From Alphaproteobacteria bacterium (GTDB lineage: Bacteria > Pseudomonadota > Alphaproteobacteria > Caulobacterales > Hyphomonadaceae), in the NCBI GenBank assembly GCA_018830285.1, contig JAHJSB010000060.1:1-64000 (forward strand): a DNA stretch of 64,000 nucleotides, given 5' to 3'. Under the pieces are notes generated by a model that was not told where the DNA came from, did not search any database, and saw only the letters and a program-made list of their open reading frames with translations. The translations under genes and the position numbers were made by a program. This document shows positions 8,130 through 17,327 of the stretch, piece by piece (the stretch's first letter is position 1; each line of letters starts with the position of its first letter).

Positions 8130-9236
8130 CTAGTGCCCGTCGATTGGCGGATTCTTCCGGCGACGAAGGCGGATTTTCTGCCAGAATCGGCGGCGCGCCG
8201 GAGCCGGCAGTGGCTGGAGGTTCTCGATGAAGGCCTCGGCGCAGGATTTCCAGCTATAGGTTTCGGCATAGGCGCGGCAGGTCTCGCGGCTGAGCGTCAG
8301 GCAGTCGCGTGCGCCCTGGGCGAGGTCGCCGCCGACGGGTGTGATCGTCCCGGCATTGGAGCCGGGAATCACATCGCGCGGACCGGTTGCGTCAAAGGCC
8401 GCGACAGGGATGCCGGATGCCATGGCTTCCAGCACGACGAGACCGAACGTATCTGTCAGGCTGGGGAACACAAACACATCCGCGCTGGCATAGATGGCTG
8501 CCAGTTCTTCGCCGAACTTGCCCCCCATGAACGTCACATTCGGATAGTTGCGCTTCAGCTCTTCCAGTTGCGGCCCGTCGCCGACGATGACTTTCGAGCC
8601 CGGCAGGTCGAGTTCGGCGAAGGATTCGATATTCTTTTCGACCGCGACACGTCCGACATTCAGGAAGATCGGGCGCGGCAGTCCCTTGAACGGGTCATTC
8701 TCTGCTCCTTCCGGGACACGGCGGGCCGGATCGAACATTTCAGTATCGACGCCGCGCGTCCATGCGACCAGATTGATGAACTTGCGGGCCCGGAGTTCCT
8801 CGACCATCGAGGGCGTTGGGACCATCACCTTGCCGGAATACTTGTGGAACCAGTGCACGAACGAATAGCCCCAGGATATCGGAACCGGCAGGCGCGCCGA
8901 CACGTATTCCGGAAAGCGGGTATGGTAGGCGGTCGAGAAGGGGTGCTTGACGATGAGGCACATTGTGCGACCGGCCATGCCGAGCGTGCCCTCGGTGGCG
9001 ATATGGATCGCATCGGGCTCGAACTCGTGGAAGCGCTCCTCGATTTTCCTGCGGGCAAACAGGGCCAGCTTGATCTCGGGATAGGTTGGCAGGGGCACGG
9101 TGCGAAAGCCGTCGCCCGGGTGTATAATTTCCCAGATATGGCCCATCGCTTCGGATTCGGCGATCACCCGCTTCATCGTGCGGACGACGCCGTTGACCTG
9201 AGGGTCCCAGGCGTCGGTAATCAGCAGAATGCGCAT
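8130..9236 (-). CDS. GT4 glycosyltransferase, probably membrane glycolipid synthesis
   Basis: A 368-residue retaining glycosyltransferase of GT-B fold. N-terminal segment MRILLITDAWDPQVNGVVRTM, middle HPFSTAYHTRFPEYVS, donor-site segment FLNVGRVAVEKNIESF and C-terminal FPSLTDTFGLVVLEAMASG fit the group that makes glycolipids such as monoglucosyl- or glucuronosyl-diacylglycerol in alphaproteobacteria under phosphate limitation. The start at 9236 is chosen because AAGGAG precedes it and the family N-terminus begins there. It is convergent with pstS, which suits a lipid-remodelling role, but no clear Pho box was found in front of it, so the phosphate link is inference. Confidence 0.8.
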   Translation of the reverse strand: MRILLITDAWDPQVNGVVRTMKRVIAESEAMGHIWEIIHPGDGFRTVPLPTYPEIKLALFARRKIEERFHEFEPDAIHIATEGTLGMAGRTMCLIVKHPFSTAYHTRFPEYVSARLPVPISWGYSFVHWFHKYSGKVMVPTPSMVEELRARKFINLVAWTRGVDTEMFDPARRVPEGAENDPFKGLPRPIFLNVGRVAVEKNIESFAELDLPGSKVIVGDGPQLEELKRNYPNVTFMGGKFGEELAAIYASADVFVFPSLTDTFGLVVLEAMASGIPVAAFDATGPRDVIPGSNAGTITPVGGDLAQGARDCLTLSRETCRAYAETYSWKSCAEAFIENLQPLPAPARRRFWQKIRLRRRKNPPIDGH

Positions 9237-9435
9237 CGGGTCTCCTTGAGGCCGCCGTACGGTCGGCGGCAATGTGGCGGGGTTGGTCCTGTGCGTAAAG
9301 AGGCGGAACACCTGCAATGTCGCTCGCGTTAGCCTCTATGTGCCGATATGACTGTGCCCGTAAACATTAAATACCCGGCAGGCTTTTGCTCTGTCTTGCT
9401 GATACCCTTGAAACTTTTGCCCCCCGGAATCCCAT

Positions 9436-12400
9436 ATGCCTGATTTGCTGCCCACCGTGTCCCTCGATTGGGACGATCTCGACGCCCAGAAATTCGATGA
9501 CGAGGAGGCCCTGCTCGAAGGGTTGCTGAAGGATACACCGCTTGACGATGGCGCACGCCAGGCTGCGGTGCGCCATGGGCGCGAACTTGTCGAAATTGCC
9601 CGCAGCAGGGGTGGCAAGAAAGGCATGATGGAAAGTTTCCTGGAAGAGTTTGGCCTGTCGAATTCCGAAGGCCTGGCGCTGATGTGCCTCGCTGAGGCCC
9701 TGCTCAGGGTGCCGGACGCCGAGACGCGTGACGACCTGATCGCCGAGAAGATCCGCTCGGGCGACTGGGCATCCCATCTCGGCCAGTCCGAAAGCTGGCT
9801 GGTCAACGCGTCGACCTGGGGCCTGATGCTGACAGGCCGGGTGATCGGCGTGCCGAAATCGCTCGAGAAAGGACCGGGGGCATTTGTCTCCGGCCTGATC
9901 CGCGAAAGCGGTGAACCGGTGATCCGCGCGGCCATGATGCAGGCCATGCGAATCATGGGCGAACAATTCGTCCTTGGCCGGACCGTCAAGGAAGCGCTCA
10001 AGCGCGGCAAGCGCATGGTGAAGTCGGGCGAAGCGGCCCATTTCAGTTTCGACATGCTGGGCGAGGGCGCGCGCACGGCGGAAGACGCAGCGCGCTATCT
10101 GAAAGCCTATGAACTCGCGATCGACGCGGTCGCTGCCGAAAAGGATGTCGGCACCGCGCCGGAAAAGGCGAGTGGTGTTTCGGTCAAGTTGTCTGCCCTG
10201 CACCCGCGCTTTGAGGCCGTGAACGAGACCCGGGTCATGGCGGAGCTTTATCCGCGCCTGCTCGTCCTGTGCGAAAAGGCGGCCGAGGCGAATATTCACC
10301 TGTGTCTCGATGCGGAGGAAGCCGACAGGCTGGTGCTCAGCCTCAAGCTTTTCGATCGCCTTGCCCGCGAACCGTCGCTCAAGGAGTGGACGGGTCTCGG
10401 CCTTGCAATCCAAGCCTACCAGAAACGCACCTTGACGGTGATCGAGAACCTGACGCGCCTCGCCGAGGAGACCGGGCAGCGTTTCATGGTCCGTCTGGTC
10501 AAGGGCGCCTATTGGGACAGCGAGATCAAGCATGCCCAGGTCGAGGGTTATCCGAACTTCCCCGTGTTCACGACCAAGCCCGGAACCGACCTTCACTTCC
10601 TTGCCTGCGCCAAACTGATGCTTCAGGCATCCCCGAAGCTCTATCCACAGTTCGCAACACACAATGCCCACACGCTGTCGGCGGTCGACCTGTTGGCTGA
10701 GGCGTCGGGCGTTACCGACTATGAATTCCAGCGCCTGCACGGCATGGGTGAGGCGCTGTATGATGCCGCTGAAGCAGGCAGACGCGTGCGCGTCTATGCG
10801 CCCGTAGGGGCCCACAAGGACCTCTTGCCCTATCTCGTCCGTCGCCTGCTCGAAAACGGCGCGAATGCGAGCTTCGTGCATTCCTTCCTCGATCCGGACG
10901 TGCCGGTCGAAGATGTCGTGGACGATCCCATCATGCGGGTCGAGATCGGCCCGCGCCGGCATCCCGGCATTCCGACGCCGCCGCGCCTTTACGGACCGGA
11001 GCGGCGCAATTCGGCCGGCCTCGATCTCAGCCAGAAAGTGGTACGCCAGGCGATGGCCGCGGCACTGAAATCCTTCCGCGACAGCCCGGCCATTTCGGCG
11101 GGCGCGATCGTCTCTGGCAAGCCCGATACTGGCGGTGGCGAGATGATCCGTGTGCCGTTCGATACGGAGCATATCCTTGGCGCCTGCAAGGAGGCCAGCG
11201 CCGGCGCTATCGACAAGGCGCTGGGCGCGGCCGTGGCATTCCAGCCCTCATGGGACGCGCTCGGCGGATCGAAGCGGGCGGAACACCTGCGCGCCATGGC
11301 CGATGCATTGGAAGACAATGCCCCGCGCCTGATCGCGCTCATGGCGCGCGAAGCGGGCAAGACGCTCATCGACGGCGTGGCCGAGGTCCGCGAGGCGGTC
11401 GATTTCTGCCGCTATTATGCGGCGCAGGCCGTGCAGGAGTTCGAGGGCGCGGTGCGCCTGCCGGGACCGACCGGCGAGACCAATCACCTTTCACTGCATG
11501 GGCGCGGCGTGTTCTGCTGCATCAGTCCCTGGAATTTCCCGCTGGCCATTTTCACTGGACAGATCGCGGCGGCTCTCGCAGCCGGGAACACGGTTGTGGC
11601 CAAGCCTGCCGAGCAGACGCCGCTGGTGGCATTCGAGGCAGTTCGCCTGTTCCAGAAGGCCGGCCTGCCGGTTGATGCGCTTCACCTTCTCCCCGGTCGG
11701 GGCGAGACGGTTGGCGCAGCACTAACGGCTGACCTGCGCGTCTCCGGCGTCTGTTTCACCGGCGGCACGTCAACGGCGCGCCTCATCAACCGGGCGATTG
11801 CCGGGCGCGATGGCGCGATCATTCCGCTGATCGCCGAGACGGGCGGCCTGAACGGCCTGTTCGTTGATACGACCGCGCTGAGGGAACAGGTCATTGATGA
11901 CATGATCGCGTCGGCCTTCGGCTCTGCCGGCCAGCGATGCTCGGCCCTGCGGATTGCCTTCATTCCGAAGTCGACTTCCAAGACCCTGATCGAGGGGCTG
12001 ATTGGGGCGATGAACGAGCTGAAGCTGGGCGATCCGGCCGAGGCCGATACCGACATGGGGCCGGTGATTGATGCCGATTCGCGCAAATTGCTCGAAGCGC
12101 ACCTCGACAAGATGCGCAAGGAGGCAAAAGTCCTGCATCAGGTCGACGCCGGGAAGATTGGCCAAGAGGGGTTCGGCTTCGGACCAGCTTTGGTCGAGCT
12201 GTCATCGATGGACCAGATCCAGGAAGAGAATTTCGGACCGATTCTGCATATTCTCCGCTATGATCCCGACAATGTGAAGAAGGTCGGTGCCGCGCTGAAA
12301 GCGAAAGGCTACGGCCTGACTCTGGGCGTGCATTCGCGGCTGGAGCGATTCCACGCGACTGTGGAGTCGGTCTGCCCCGTCGGAAATACCTATGTGAACC

Positions 12401-12570
12401 GGTCGATGACCGGCGCTGTGGTCGGTGTGCAGCCATTTGGCGGGGAAGGCCTGTCGGGCACCGGGCCCAAGGCGGGTGGGCCGCATTATCTCCATCGTTT
12501 CGCCAATGAGCGCGTGGTAACGGTAAATATCACGGCGCAGGGCGGCGACGCCGAACTGTTGAGCCTGTAA
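9436..12570 (+). CDS. putA: Bifunctional proline dehydrogenase / glutamate-semialdehyde dehydrogenase
   Basis: Oxidises proline to glutamate in two steps, feeding electrons to quinone through FAD and to NAD. The 1044-residue protein has the PRODH barrel first (about residues 130-450, with RLVKGAYWDSEIK and the HNAHTLSA strand). The aldehyde dehydrogenase domain follows from about 550 (ISPWNFPLAIFTGQ, FTGGTSTARL, IAETGGLNG) with Cys835 in GSAGQRCSALR as the nucleophile. The N-terminus goes straight into the dehydrogenase region, so the ribbon-helix-helix DNA-binding domain of enterobacterial PutA is absent and it cannot autoregulate that way. A lipoprotein gene follows after 13 bp. Confidence 0.95.
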   Translation: MPDLLPTVSLDWDDLDAQKFDDEEALLEGLLKDTPLDDGARQAAVRHGRELVEIARSRGGKKGMMESFLEEFGLSNSEGLALMCLAEALLRVPDAETRDDLIAEKIRSGDWASHLGQSESWLVNASTWGLMLTGRVIGVPKSLEKGPGAFVSGLIRESGEPVIRAAMMQAMRIMGEQFVLGRTVKEALKRGKRMVKSGEAAHFSFDMLGEGARTAEDAARYLKAYELAIDAVAAEKDVGTAPEKASGVSVKLSALHPRFEAVNETRVMAELYPRLLVLCEKAAEANIHLCLDAEEADRLVLSLKLFDRLAREPSLKEWTGLGLAIQAYQKRTLTVIENLTRLAEETGQRFMVRLVKGAYWDSEIKHAQVEGYPNFPVFTTKPGTDLHFLACAKLMLQASPKLYPQFATHNAHTLSAVDLLAEASGVTDYEFQRLHGMGEALYDAAEAGRRVRVYAPVGAHKDLLPYLVRRLLENGANASFVHSFLDPDVPVEDVVDDPIMRVEIGPRRHPGIPTPPRLYGPERRNSAGLDLSQKVVRQAMAAALKSFRDSPAISAGAIVSGKPDTGGGEMIRVPFDTEHILGACKEASAGAIDKALGAAVAFQPSWDALGGSKRAEHLRAMADALEDNAPRLIALMAREAGKTLIDGVAEVREAVDFCRYYAAQAVQEFEGAVRLPGPTGETNHLSLHGRGVFCCISPWNFPLAIFTGQIAAALAAGNTVVAKPAEQTPLVAFEAVRLFQKAGLPVDALHLLPGRGETVGAALTADLRVSGVCFTGGTSTARLINRAIAGRDGAIIPLIAETGGLNGLFVDTTALREQVIDDMIASAFGSAGQRCSALRIAFIPKSTSKTLIEGLIGAMNELKLGDPAEADTDMGPVIDADSRKLLEAHLDKMRKEAKVLHQVDAGKIGQEGFGFGPALVELSSMDQIQEENFGPILHILRYDPDNVKKVGAALKAKGYGLTLGVHSRLERFHATVESVCPVGNTYVNRSMTGAVVGVQPFGGEGLSGTGPKAGGPHYLHRFANERVVTVNITAQGGDAELLSL

Positions 12571-12583
12571 AGGGAGTGACCCG

Positions 12584-13426
12584 ATGTTGAGACTTGCCTG
12601 TTGTGCCGCGCTGGGTGTGCTTCTGGTTGCTTCCTGCGGGAAGACACCCGATGCGCCTGACACTGAAGCCACTCAGGGCCCTGACCGTCCGGTTGGGGAG
12701 GCTGAACTGGTCGTCGCGCCCGAGGCGATTGCGGACGTGCCGCGGCATCTGGAGGTGACCAAGGATTATTTCGTCGGTTCAGCCGGTTTTGATGACGCCC
12801 TGTTCGATATTGCACCGGACATTGCCGCCACGCTGGTCGAGGATGCGCGGGGCCGACTGGAGGCCATGGACGCCGATGCGCTGGCCTACAAGGAAGCGGA
12901 TCCCGAATATTTCTTTCCCTACAGCCTGTCGATCCAATGGACATTGGAAGCGGCAGCGGGCGACCTGATCAGCCTTGAAGGCTCTACGGCGGCCTATTCC
13001 GGCGGCGCACACGGAAACTACGGAACTGATGCGCGCATCTACAATCTCCAGAGCGGGAAGCAGGTGTCCCTGAGCGCCCTGCTAACGGATCCGGCGGGCG
13101 CGATGGCGGAAAGCCTTCCCTTTATTCTCGCCGACATCGCGCAGCAGCGGAGCGAGAAAGTCGGCGGCGGAGCGTCCGCTGAAATGTTTCGAGGAGAAAC
13201 GGCTGACGCGATATCGGCTGACAGTATCCTGAGCGGCGAGCTTGGCCTGGTCGCGTCAACGGAGGCTGGCACGTTTGGTGGTTTTGTCGTGCACTTCGCG
13301 CCCTATGAAATCGGATCCTATGCCGAGGGCGCCTACAAGGCTGTCGTGCCGCAGTCGGTATTCCGGGATTTCCTGAAACCAGACTACGCCGCGTTGTTCG
13401 CGGGTGGGCCGGTTAACGAGGATTAG
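12584..13426 (+). CDS. Lipoprotein with DUF4163/DUF3298 (PdaC/RsiV-like) domain
   Basis: A 280-residue predicted lipoprotein: signal peptide ending LLVASCG, then a low-complexity linker. The globular part (about 50-270) includes AAYSGGAHGNYGTDARIYNLQSG, typical of the DUF4163-DUF3298 pair found in PdaC and in anti-sigma factor RsiV. In those proteins the pair binds or processes cell-wall material or lysozyme; the function here is unknown. It sits 13 bp after putA, so co-transcription is likely although the roles seem unrelated. The 3' end overlaps the opposite-strand gene by 14 bp. Confidence 0.75.
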   Translation: MLRLACCAALGVLLVASCGKTPDAPDTEATQGPDRPVGEAELVVAPEAIADVPRHLEVTKDYFVGSAGFDDALFDIAPDIAATLVEDARGRLEAMDADALAYKEADPEYFFPYSLSIQWTLEAAAGDLISLEGSTAAYSGGAHGNYGTDARIYNLQSGKQVSLSALLTDPAGAMAESLPFILADIAQQRSEKVGGGASAEMFRGETADAISADSILSGELGLVASTEAGTFGGFVVHFAPYEIGSYAEGAYKAVVPQSVFRDFLKPDYAALFAGGPVNED

Positions 13427-15206
13427 TCCGCGCCTCGCGAAGCGCCTCATGATTGATGCGCAACAGCCGGAAGCGCGATGCCCTGTCCGTTTCCACATCG
13501 ACCAGGCCGGGCCAGTCTTCACCTGCGCTGAGCGCCACATAGAGCGGGGCGACAGAGCCATCGAACGTCACGTTGGTTGTACAGACGGCCACATACGTGA
13601 AGGGCGCGAGTGCCTCGCGGCGCGCCGTGCTGTCATCCATGATGAATGCCTTGGCGACCTTGCTGATGCTGGGGGCCGCGCGGTGGAATGGCAATGAGGC
13701 AAGCTGGTGCGGGCCGTGGGTGGCCACGATATGCTCAGCCAGAGTGAATGACAGGCCTGAGGGCGCCATGACGATGCCGGGCGGCGCATTGTCGAGCACC
13801 GAAAAATCGCCGTCCTTGCAGGCATCGCCATCCATTATCAGGATCGGGTCGACCGCCAGCTCGGTGCGGTTTACCAGTCCGACCAAGGCCAGCCCGAGAA
13901 CGACGGGCACCGCGAGTGGAGCGAGCCGCTTGGTCCATGTGCTCACGGTCGAAAGCGCCATCAGCACAGCCGGAACGAACAACGGAATGAAGACTGCCGG
14001 AAACCTGAAATTGCGGCTCTGGAGAATGGTCAGAAGCAGTGCGGCGCTGGCCATCAGGAGGATGACCAGGGCGCCCGCCGTGCGGGGCCGGGCCCAGTAC
14101 CAGGCGGCGATGAGCACGGCTATCAATCCGCCCATCACAACCGGAATGGCCAGCGGTGCCCCTCTGGCATAGCCCTCTATCAGGCCGCGTTCCTGCGGGA
14201 TGCGGGCGAACCAGTATTCGCTGGCGATGGGGTCGATCATCCACAGGGGACCGGCATGGCAGGCCGGGAAGGCCAGCCACAATCCGGCCAGCAGGACCGC
14301 GCCCGGAACGGCCAGGCTGGACAGTCGCGCGACCGGTCCGGCGAAACGCTCATGTCGCCACAGGCGCGGCATTGCCGCGAGGACCAGTCCGCCAAGGCAG
14401 AGGGCGGCAATCCATGGCGCCGACAGCGCATCGCACTGGACCTGTGACATCGCGCCGGGCCCGATCAGAACGGCGCTCGCCGGCAGGGTGACGATGACAA
14501 GAGTCAGGCCCGCCTGGGAGAGGCGCCGGGCAAGGTCGCTATCGCCTGTCCAGACGGCCGCCAGGCCGAGGCCGACCAGCGCGAGGGCGACAAAGGGCGC
14601 GCATTCCAGTCCCACGGCGACGGAGAGGAAGCTGGCCAGTCCGATCAGCACACCGGCGTATCGATGCGGGGACACGAGCCCGAGGCAGAGCGCCAGCATC
14701 AGGACGAGCTGGACATTGTGATGGTCAATGCGCCCGGGATAGAATTCCGGCAGGGCAAGCAGCGAGGCGACAGCCGCCGCGATAATCGGCAGCGCTCGCA
14801 AATGGGGCCCCGAAATGTGCTGGATCACGCGCGCGGCCAGGGCGGCATAGGCGACGAACCAGAGCGGGGGCACCACGAGACGCGCGGCTGCGAATGCCGC
14901 GTCAGGGGCCATGAACAGGCCAAGCACCCAGGTCACCATCATATAGGGCGCATCGACCAGCCGGGACCATGGCGTGACATAGGCGTCGGGCATGGCGAGA
15001 ACGGGCCAGGAGAGGTCGTGCCATTGTCCGTCCCGCAGGAGGTCGGCGATTTGCAGCTTGCGGGCGATGTCGTCGACGTCGGCGGCGAAGCTGGCGCCGG
15101 GCGGGCCATCAAGAAGCAGGACGCCGATGCCTGTTACAAGAAAGAGCAGGAAGACCCGCCAATAAGGCGTTGCAGTCAGGTCTCCGGAGTCCGGGATTGC
15201 AGGCAT
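13413..15206 (-). CDS. Polytopic membrane protein, STT3-like GT-C fold candidate
   Basis: A 597-residue inner-membrane protein with about 12 hydrophobic segments in its first three quarters and a soluble C-terminal domain. The first periplasmic loop has an acidic DVDDIARKLQIADLL motif and AYVTPWSRLVDAPYM, and a later loop has FYPGRIDHHNVQLVL. A D-x-D-like motif in loop 1 plus a DHH(N) motif is the arrangement in STT3/AglB/PglB-type oligosaccharyl transferases and related GT-C enzymes. The SVAGxYD-like and WWDYG sequon-binding motifs are not obvious, so it may transfer sugar from a polyprenyl donor to something other than an N-glycosylation site. It stands alone, with no glycan gene cluster around it. 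Confidence 0.6.
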   Translation of the reverse strand: MPAIPDSGDLTATPYWRVFLLFLVTGIGVLLLDGPPGASFAADVDDIARKLQIADLLRDGQWHDLSWPVLAMPDAYVTPWSRLVDAPYMMVTWVLGLFMAPDAAFAAARLVVPPLWFVAYAALAARVIQHISGPHLRALPIIAAAVASLLALPEFYPGRIDHHNVQLVLMLALCLGLVSPHRYAGVLIGLASFLSVAVGLECAPFVALALVGLGLAAVWTGDSDLARRLSQAGLTLVIVTLPASAVLIGPGAMSQVQCDALSAPWIAALCLGGLVLAAMPRLWRHERFAGPVARLSSLAVPGAVLLAGLWLAFPACHAGPLWMIDPIASEYWFARIPQERGLIEGYARGAPLAIPVVMGGLIAVLIAAWYWARPRTAGALVILLMASAALLLTILQSRNFRFPAVFIPLFVPAVLMALSTVSTWTKRLAPLAVPVVLGLALVGLVNRTELAVDPILIMDGDACKDGDFSVLDNAPPGIVMAPSGLSFTLAEHIVATHGPHQLASLPFHRAAPSISKVAKAFIMDDSTARREALAPFTYVAVCTTNVTFDGSVAPLYVALSAGEDWPGLVDVETDRASRFRLLRINHEALREARTNPR

Positions 15207-15272
15207 CTGGCATTCTCTCGTGGTTCACAGCACGCTGCGACAAACCCTTTAAGCAAGGCCTAAATCCGCTTT

Positions 15273-15587
15273 TTAAGGTTTCACCAGTGTGCAGCCGAGG
15301 CCGGGCTCGAAGCGGGCCCTGGCATCGACAAGGCCGCCGAGGACGCTGGCGCGGGTGACGGCGCCGTCGTCGGCGATGCTGACGGCGCTGAAATCGGTGG
15401 TAAAATCGTTCAGGCGGCTGTCCATCGGATGTTTGGCGACATGCAGGCAGGAGTAGACCTGCTTGGCGCCATAGGCGGTCGCGATGCGGGCATAGGCGAC
15501 CTGGTCCTTCAGCCAGACCTGCCAGCCGACGCCGACGAGGACGAGCATGACAGCGAACGTGACGAGAAGGACTTTGACGACTTTCAT
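15273..15587 (-). CDS. Small membrane-anchored hypothetical protein (104 aa)
   Basis: Not recognised. One N-terminal hydrophobic segment (VKVLLVTFAVMLVLVGVGW) is followed by a small extracytoplasmic domain with two Cys residues (QVYSCLHVAKH and PGLGCTLVKP) that could form a disulfide. It is divergent from the serine hydrolase gene, with only 45 bp between the chosen starts, so the two share a promoter region and may be functionally linked. Confidence 0.6.
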   Translation of the reverse strand: MKVVKVLLVTFAVMLVLVGVGWQVWLKDQVAYARIATAYGAKQVYSCLHVAKHPMDSRLNDFTTDFSAVSIADDGAVTRASVLGGLVDARARFEPGLGCTLVKP

Positions 15588-15632
15588 GTGATGCCCCTAC
15601 GCTGGGCCAAAGGTTGGGGGAGAAGCATTGTC

Positions 15633-16847
15633 GTGGGCAACCATTTCTTGATTTCCGCAGCGCTCAGGATGAGCCTTGCCGGGCTAGTTTTCCTTTTCGG
15701 CGGCTCGGCATCGGCAAAGGAGCTCGTGCCCCTGCCGCCGCAGCCGGAGGGGCTGTCCTGGCCGACGGTGGGCTGGCAGACCGGCGAGATGGACCCCGCC
15801 GTGGCGGCGATTGTCGCTCCCATGATCGACAAGGCGATTGCCGGCGAGAAGGCAGGCCCGATGGGCGAGACGCGGGCGGTGGTGATCATCCATCACGGCA
15901 AGCTGGTGGCGGAAGCCTATCGCGACGGGTTCGGGCCGGAGACGAAACAGGTCTCTTGGAGCATGGCGAAATCGGTGACCTCGGCGCTGGCCGGGCGGGC
16001 GGTGGCGCTTGGCCTGATAGACGATATCGATACGCCGATGCCGACGCCGTTCGAGGCGGGCGATCCGCGGGCGGAGATCACCTGGCGCCAGTGGCTGACC
16101 ATGACCGACGGGCTCGACTATACCGAGATCGGCGCGACCAGCATGGCCGAGAATGACGTCATCCAGATGATGTGCGGGCCGGGGCGGTTCGATGTGCTGG
16201 CCTATATCAAGGCGGAACTGCCGCCGCTGCACGTGCCGGGCACGGTGTGGAATTATTCGACGGCGGGGTTTCACCTGATCGGAAAGGCTGTTCAGGGCTT
16301 GCTCCAGGATATCCAAATGCCCGAATTTGCGACCGATCAAGGCTTGCACCTTGAGCGTTCTTTGCTGCAGGAAATTCTCCTCCGGCCTATCGGAATGGAC
16401 ACCGAGCTTGAATTCGATTCCTCCGGCACTTTCCTCGGCGGCTCCCTTGTCTGGGCGTCGGCGCGGGATTTTGCGAAATTCGCTTATCTCTACCTGCGCG
16501 ATGGCGTGTGGGACGGCGAGCGCCTGTTGCCGGACGGCTGGGTGGATTTCTCCCGGTCGCATCCGGATGGCCCCAAGGAAAATGTCTATGGCGCGGGTTT
16601 CGGGCTGACGACGGACGGGGCAGAGCCGGTGCCGTCCTACCAGCGCCGCGACGCGCCGCCCTGGGACAGTTTTGCCGCCGAAGGCCATGAGGGGCAGACC
16701 ATTTTCATCGTGCCGTCGCGGGACCTTGTGATTGTGCGTCTGGGCCTGATGTCGAACGAAGGCGAGAACTGGCCGGACCTGTTCCGTTGGAACCAGGCGA
16801 TTGCCGGGGCCTTTCCGGAGGTTGGCGCGCGGGCGGTCGTGGAGTAG
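15633..16847 (+). CDS. Secreted serine hydrolase, beta-lactamase/CubicO family
   Basis: A penicillin-binding-protein-like serine hydrolase of unknown substrate. From the GTG at 15633 it is 404 residues with a signal peptide ending GGSASA. GGGGGAG lies about 10 bp upstream, which favours this start over ATGs at 15591 and 15669. The SxxK motif is SMAK (Ser110, Lys113), the Tyr motif is NYSTAG, and a C-terminal HEGQTIFIVP stands where KTG lies in true beta-lactamases. That combination suits an esterase or amidase, not antibiotic resistance. It is divergent from the 104-aa gene and convergent with the thioesterase pair. Confidence 0.82.
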   Translation: MGNHFLISAALRMSLAGLVFLFGGSASAKELVPLPPQPEGLSWPTVGWQTGEMDPAVAAIVAPMIDKAIAGEKAGPMGETRAVVIIHHGKLVAEAYRDGFGPETKQVSWSMAKSVTSALAGRAVALGLIDDIDTPMPTPFEAGDPRAEITWRQWLTMTDGLDYTEIGATSMAENDVIQMMCGPGRFDVLAYIKAELPPLHVPGTVWNYSTAGFHLIGKAVQGLLQDIQMPEFATDQGLHLERSLLQEILLRPIGMDTELEFDSSGTFLGGSLVWASARDFAKFAYLYLRDGVWDGERLLPDGWVDFSRSHPDGPKENVYGAGFGLTTDGAEPVPSYQRRDAPPWDSFAAEGHEGQTIFIVPSRDLVIVRLGLMSNEGENWPDLFRWNQAIAGAFPEVGARAVVE

Positions 16848-16859
16848 CGCCTGCGGCCC

Positions 16860-16899
16860 CTGACCCACTCTCCCTTGGGAGAGGGGGCTCAAGGGTCAG
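16860..16899. terminator. Nested hairpin between convergent genes
   Basis: Outer arms CTGACCC (16860-16866) and GGGTCAG (16893-16899) enclose an inner CTCTCC-CTTG-GGAGAG hairpin. It lies between the stop of the serine hydrolase and the stop of the opposite-strand thioesterase, which overlaps its right arm. No T-tract is present; the CTCTCCCTTGGGAGAG core is a common alphaproteobacterial intergenic element, so it may be a repeat relic as much as a terminator. Confidence 0.5.
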
Positions 16900-17327
16900 T
16901 CCCCGCCGACCATGAAATGGGCCATCAGCGTGGTGACGGGTTTGGACTTCTCGTCCTGCCAGGCGACGGCCTGGACCGAGCACATGCGCCGGCCCATCTT
17001 GGTGATGGTGGCGCGGGCGTAGAGGTCTTTCGCGTGGGCTTGCCGCATATAGTCGATGGTGAGGTTGATCGGGCGGGGCGGGCGGACCAGGTGTTCGCTG
17101 ACGAGGAAGACCTGCGCCATGGCCGCGATCTCGAGGAAGGCGCCAATGGCGCCGCCATGGATGGCGCGGATGGCGACATTGCCGATCAGCTTGTCCTGGA
17201 AGGGGAGGATGGCGGTCATTTCGTCGCCCATCACTTCGCAGCGCATGCCGAGTTCCTGCGCGAACGGCGTGCGGGCAATGAAGGCGGCGACTTCTTCAGC
17301 GCGGCTGAGCAGGGTTTCACTCGGCAT
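16896..17327 (-). CDS. PaaI-type hotdog thioesterase, second of a pair
   Basis: A 143-residue single hotdog-fold acyl-CoA thioesterase. AIHGGAIGAFLEIAA carries the HGG(A/G) helix signature, and LTIDYMRQAHAKDLYARATI is the usual second strand-helix region. Two ATGs overlap the 3' end of the upstream gene; the inner one (17327) is chosen because GGAGG then lies 5 nt away. The 11-bp overlap with the preceding thioesterase implies translational coupling, and the two could form a heteromeric enzyme. Confidence 0.82.
   Translation of the reverse strand: MPSETLLSRAEEVAAFIARTPFAQELGMRCEVMGDEMTAILPFQDKLIGNVAIRAIHGGAIGAFLEIAAMAQVFLVSEHLVRPPRPINLTIDYMRQAHAKDLYARATITKMGRRMCSVQAVAWQDEKSKPVTTLMAHFMVGGD

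Noticed and set aside
9240-9360. Possible Pho box upstream of the GT4 glycosyltransferase
   Set aside because: Only one heptamer-like CAGTCAT was found on the minus strand; the 11-bp partner GCACATA is too weak.
15248-15265. CtrA-like TTAAGCAAGGCCTAAA between the GT-C gene and the 104-aa gene
   Set aside because: The second half is CTAA, not TTAA, so it is only a partial match.
15429-15632. Upstream extension of the serine hydrolase to 15429
   Set aside because: It is acidic low-complexity sequence antisense to the 104-aa gene and precedes the real signal peptide.
15661-15690. GCTCAGGATGAG inside the serine hydrolase as another copy of the REP repeat
   Set aside because: Only a dozen bases match, it lies in the signal-peptide coding region and has no inverted partner.
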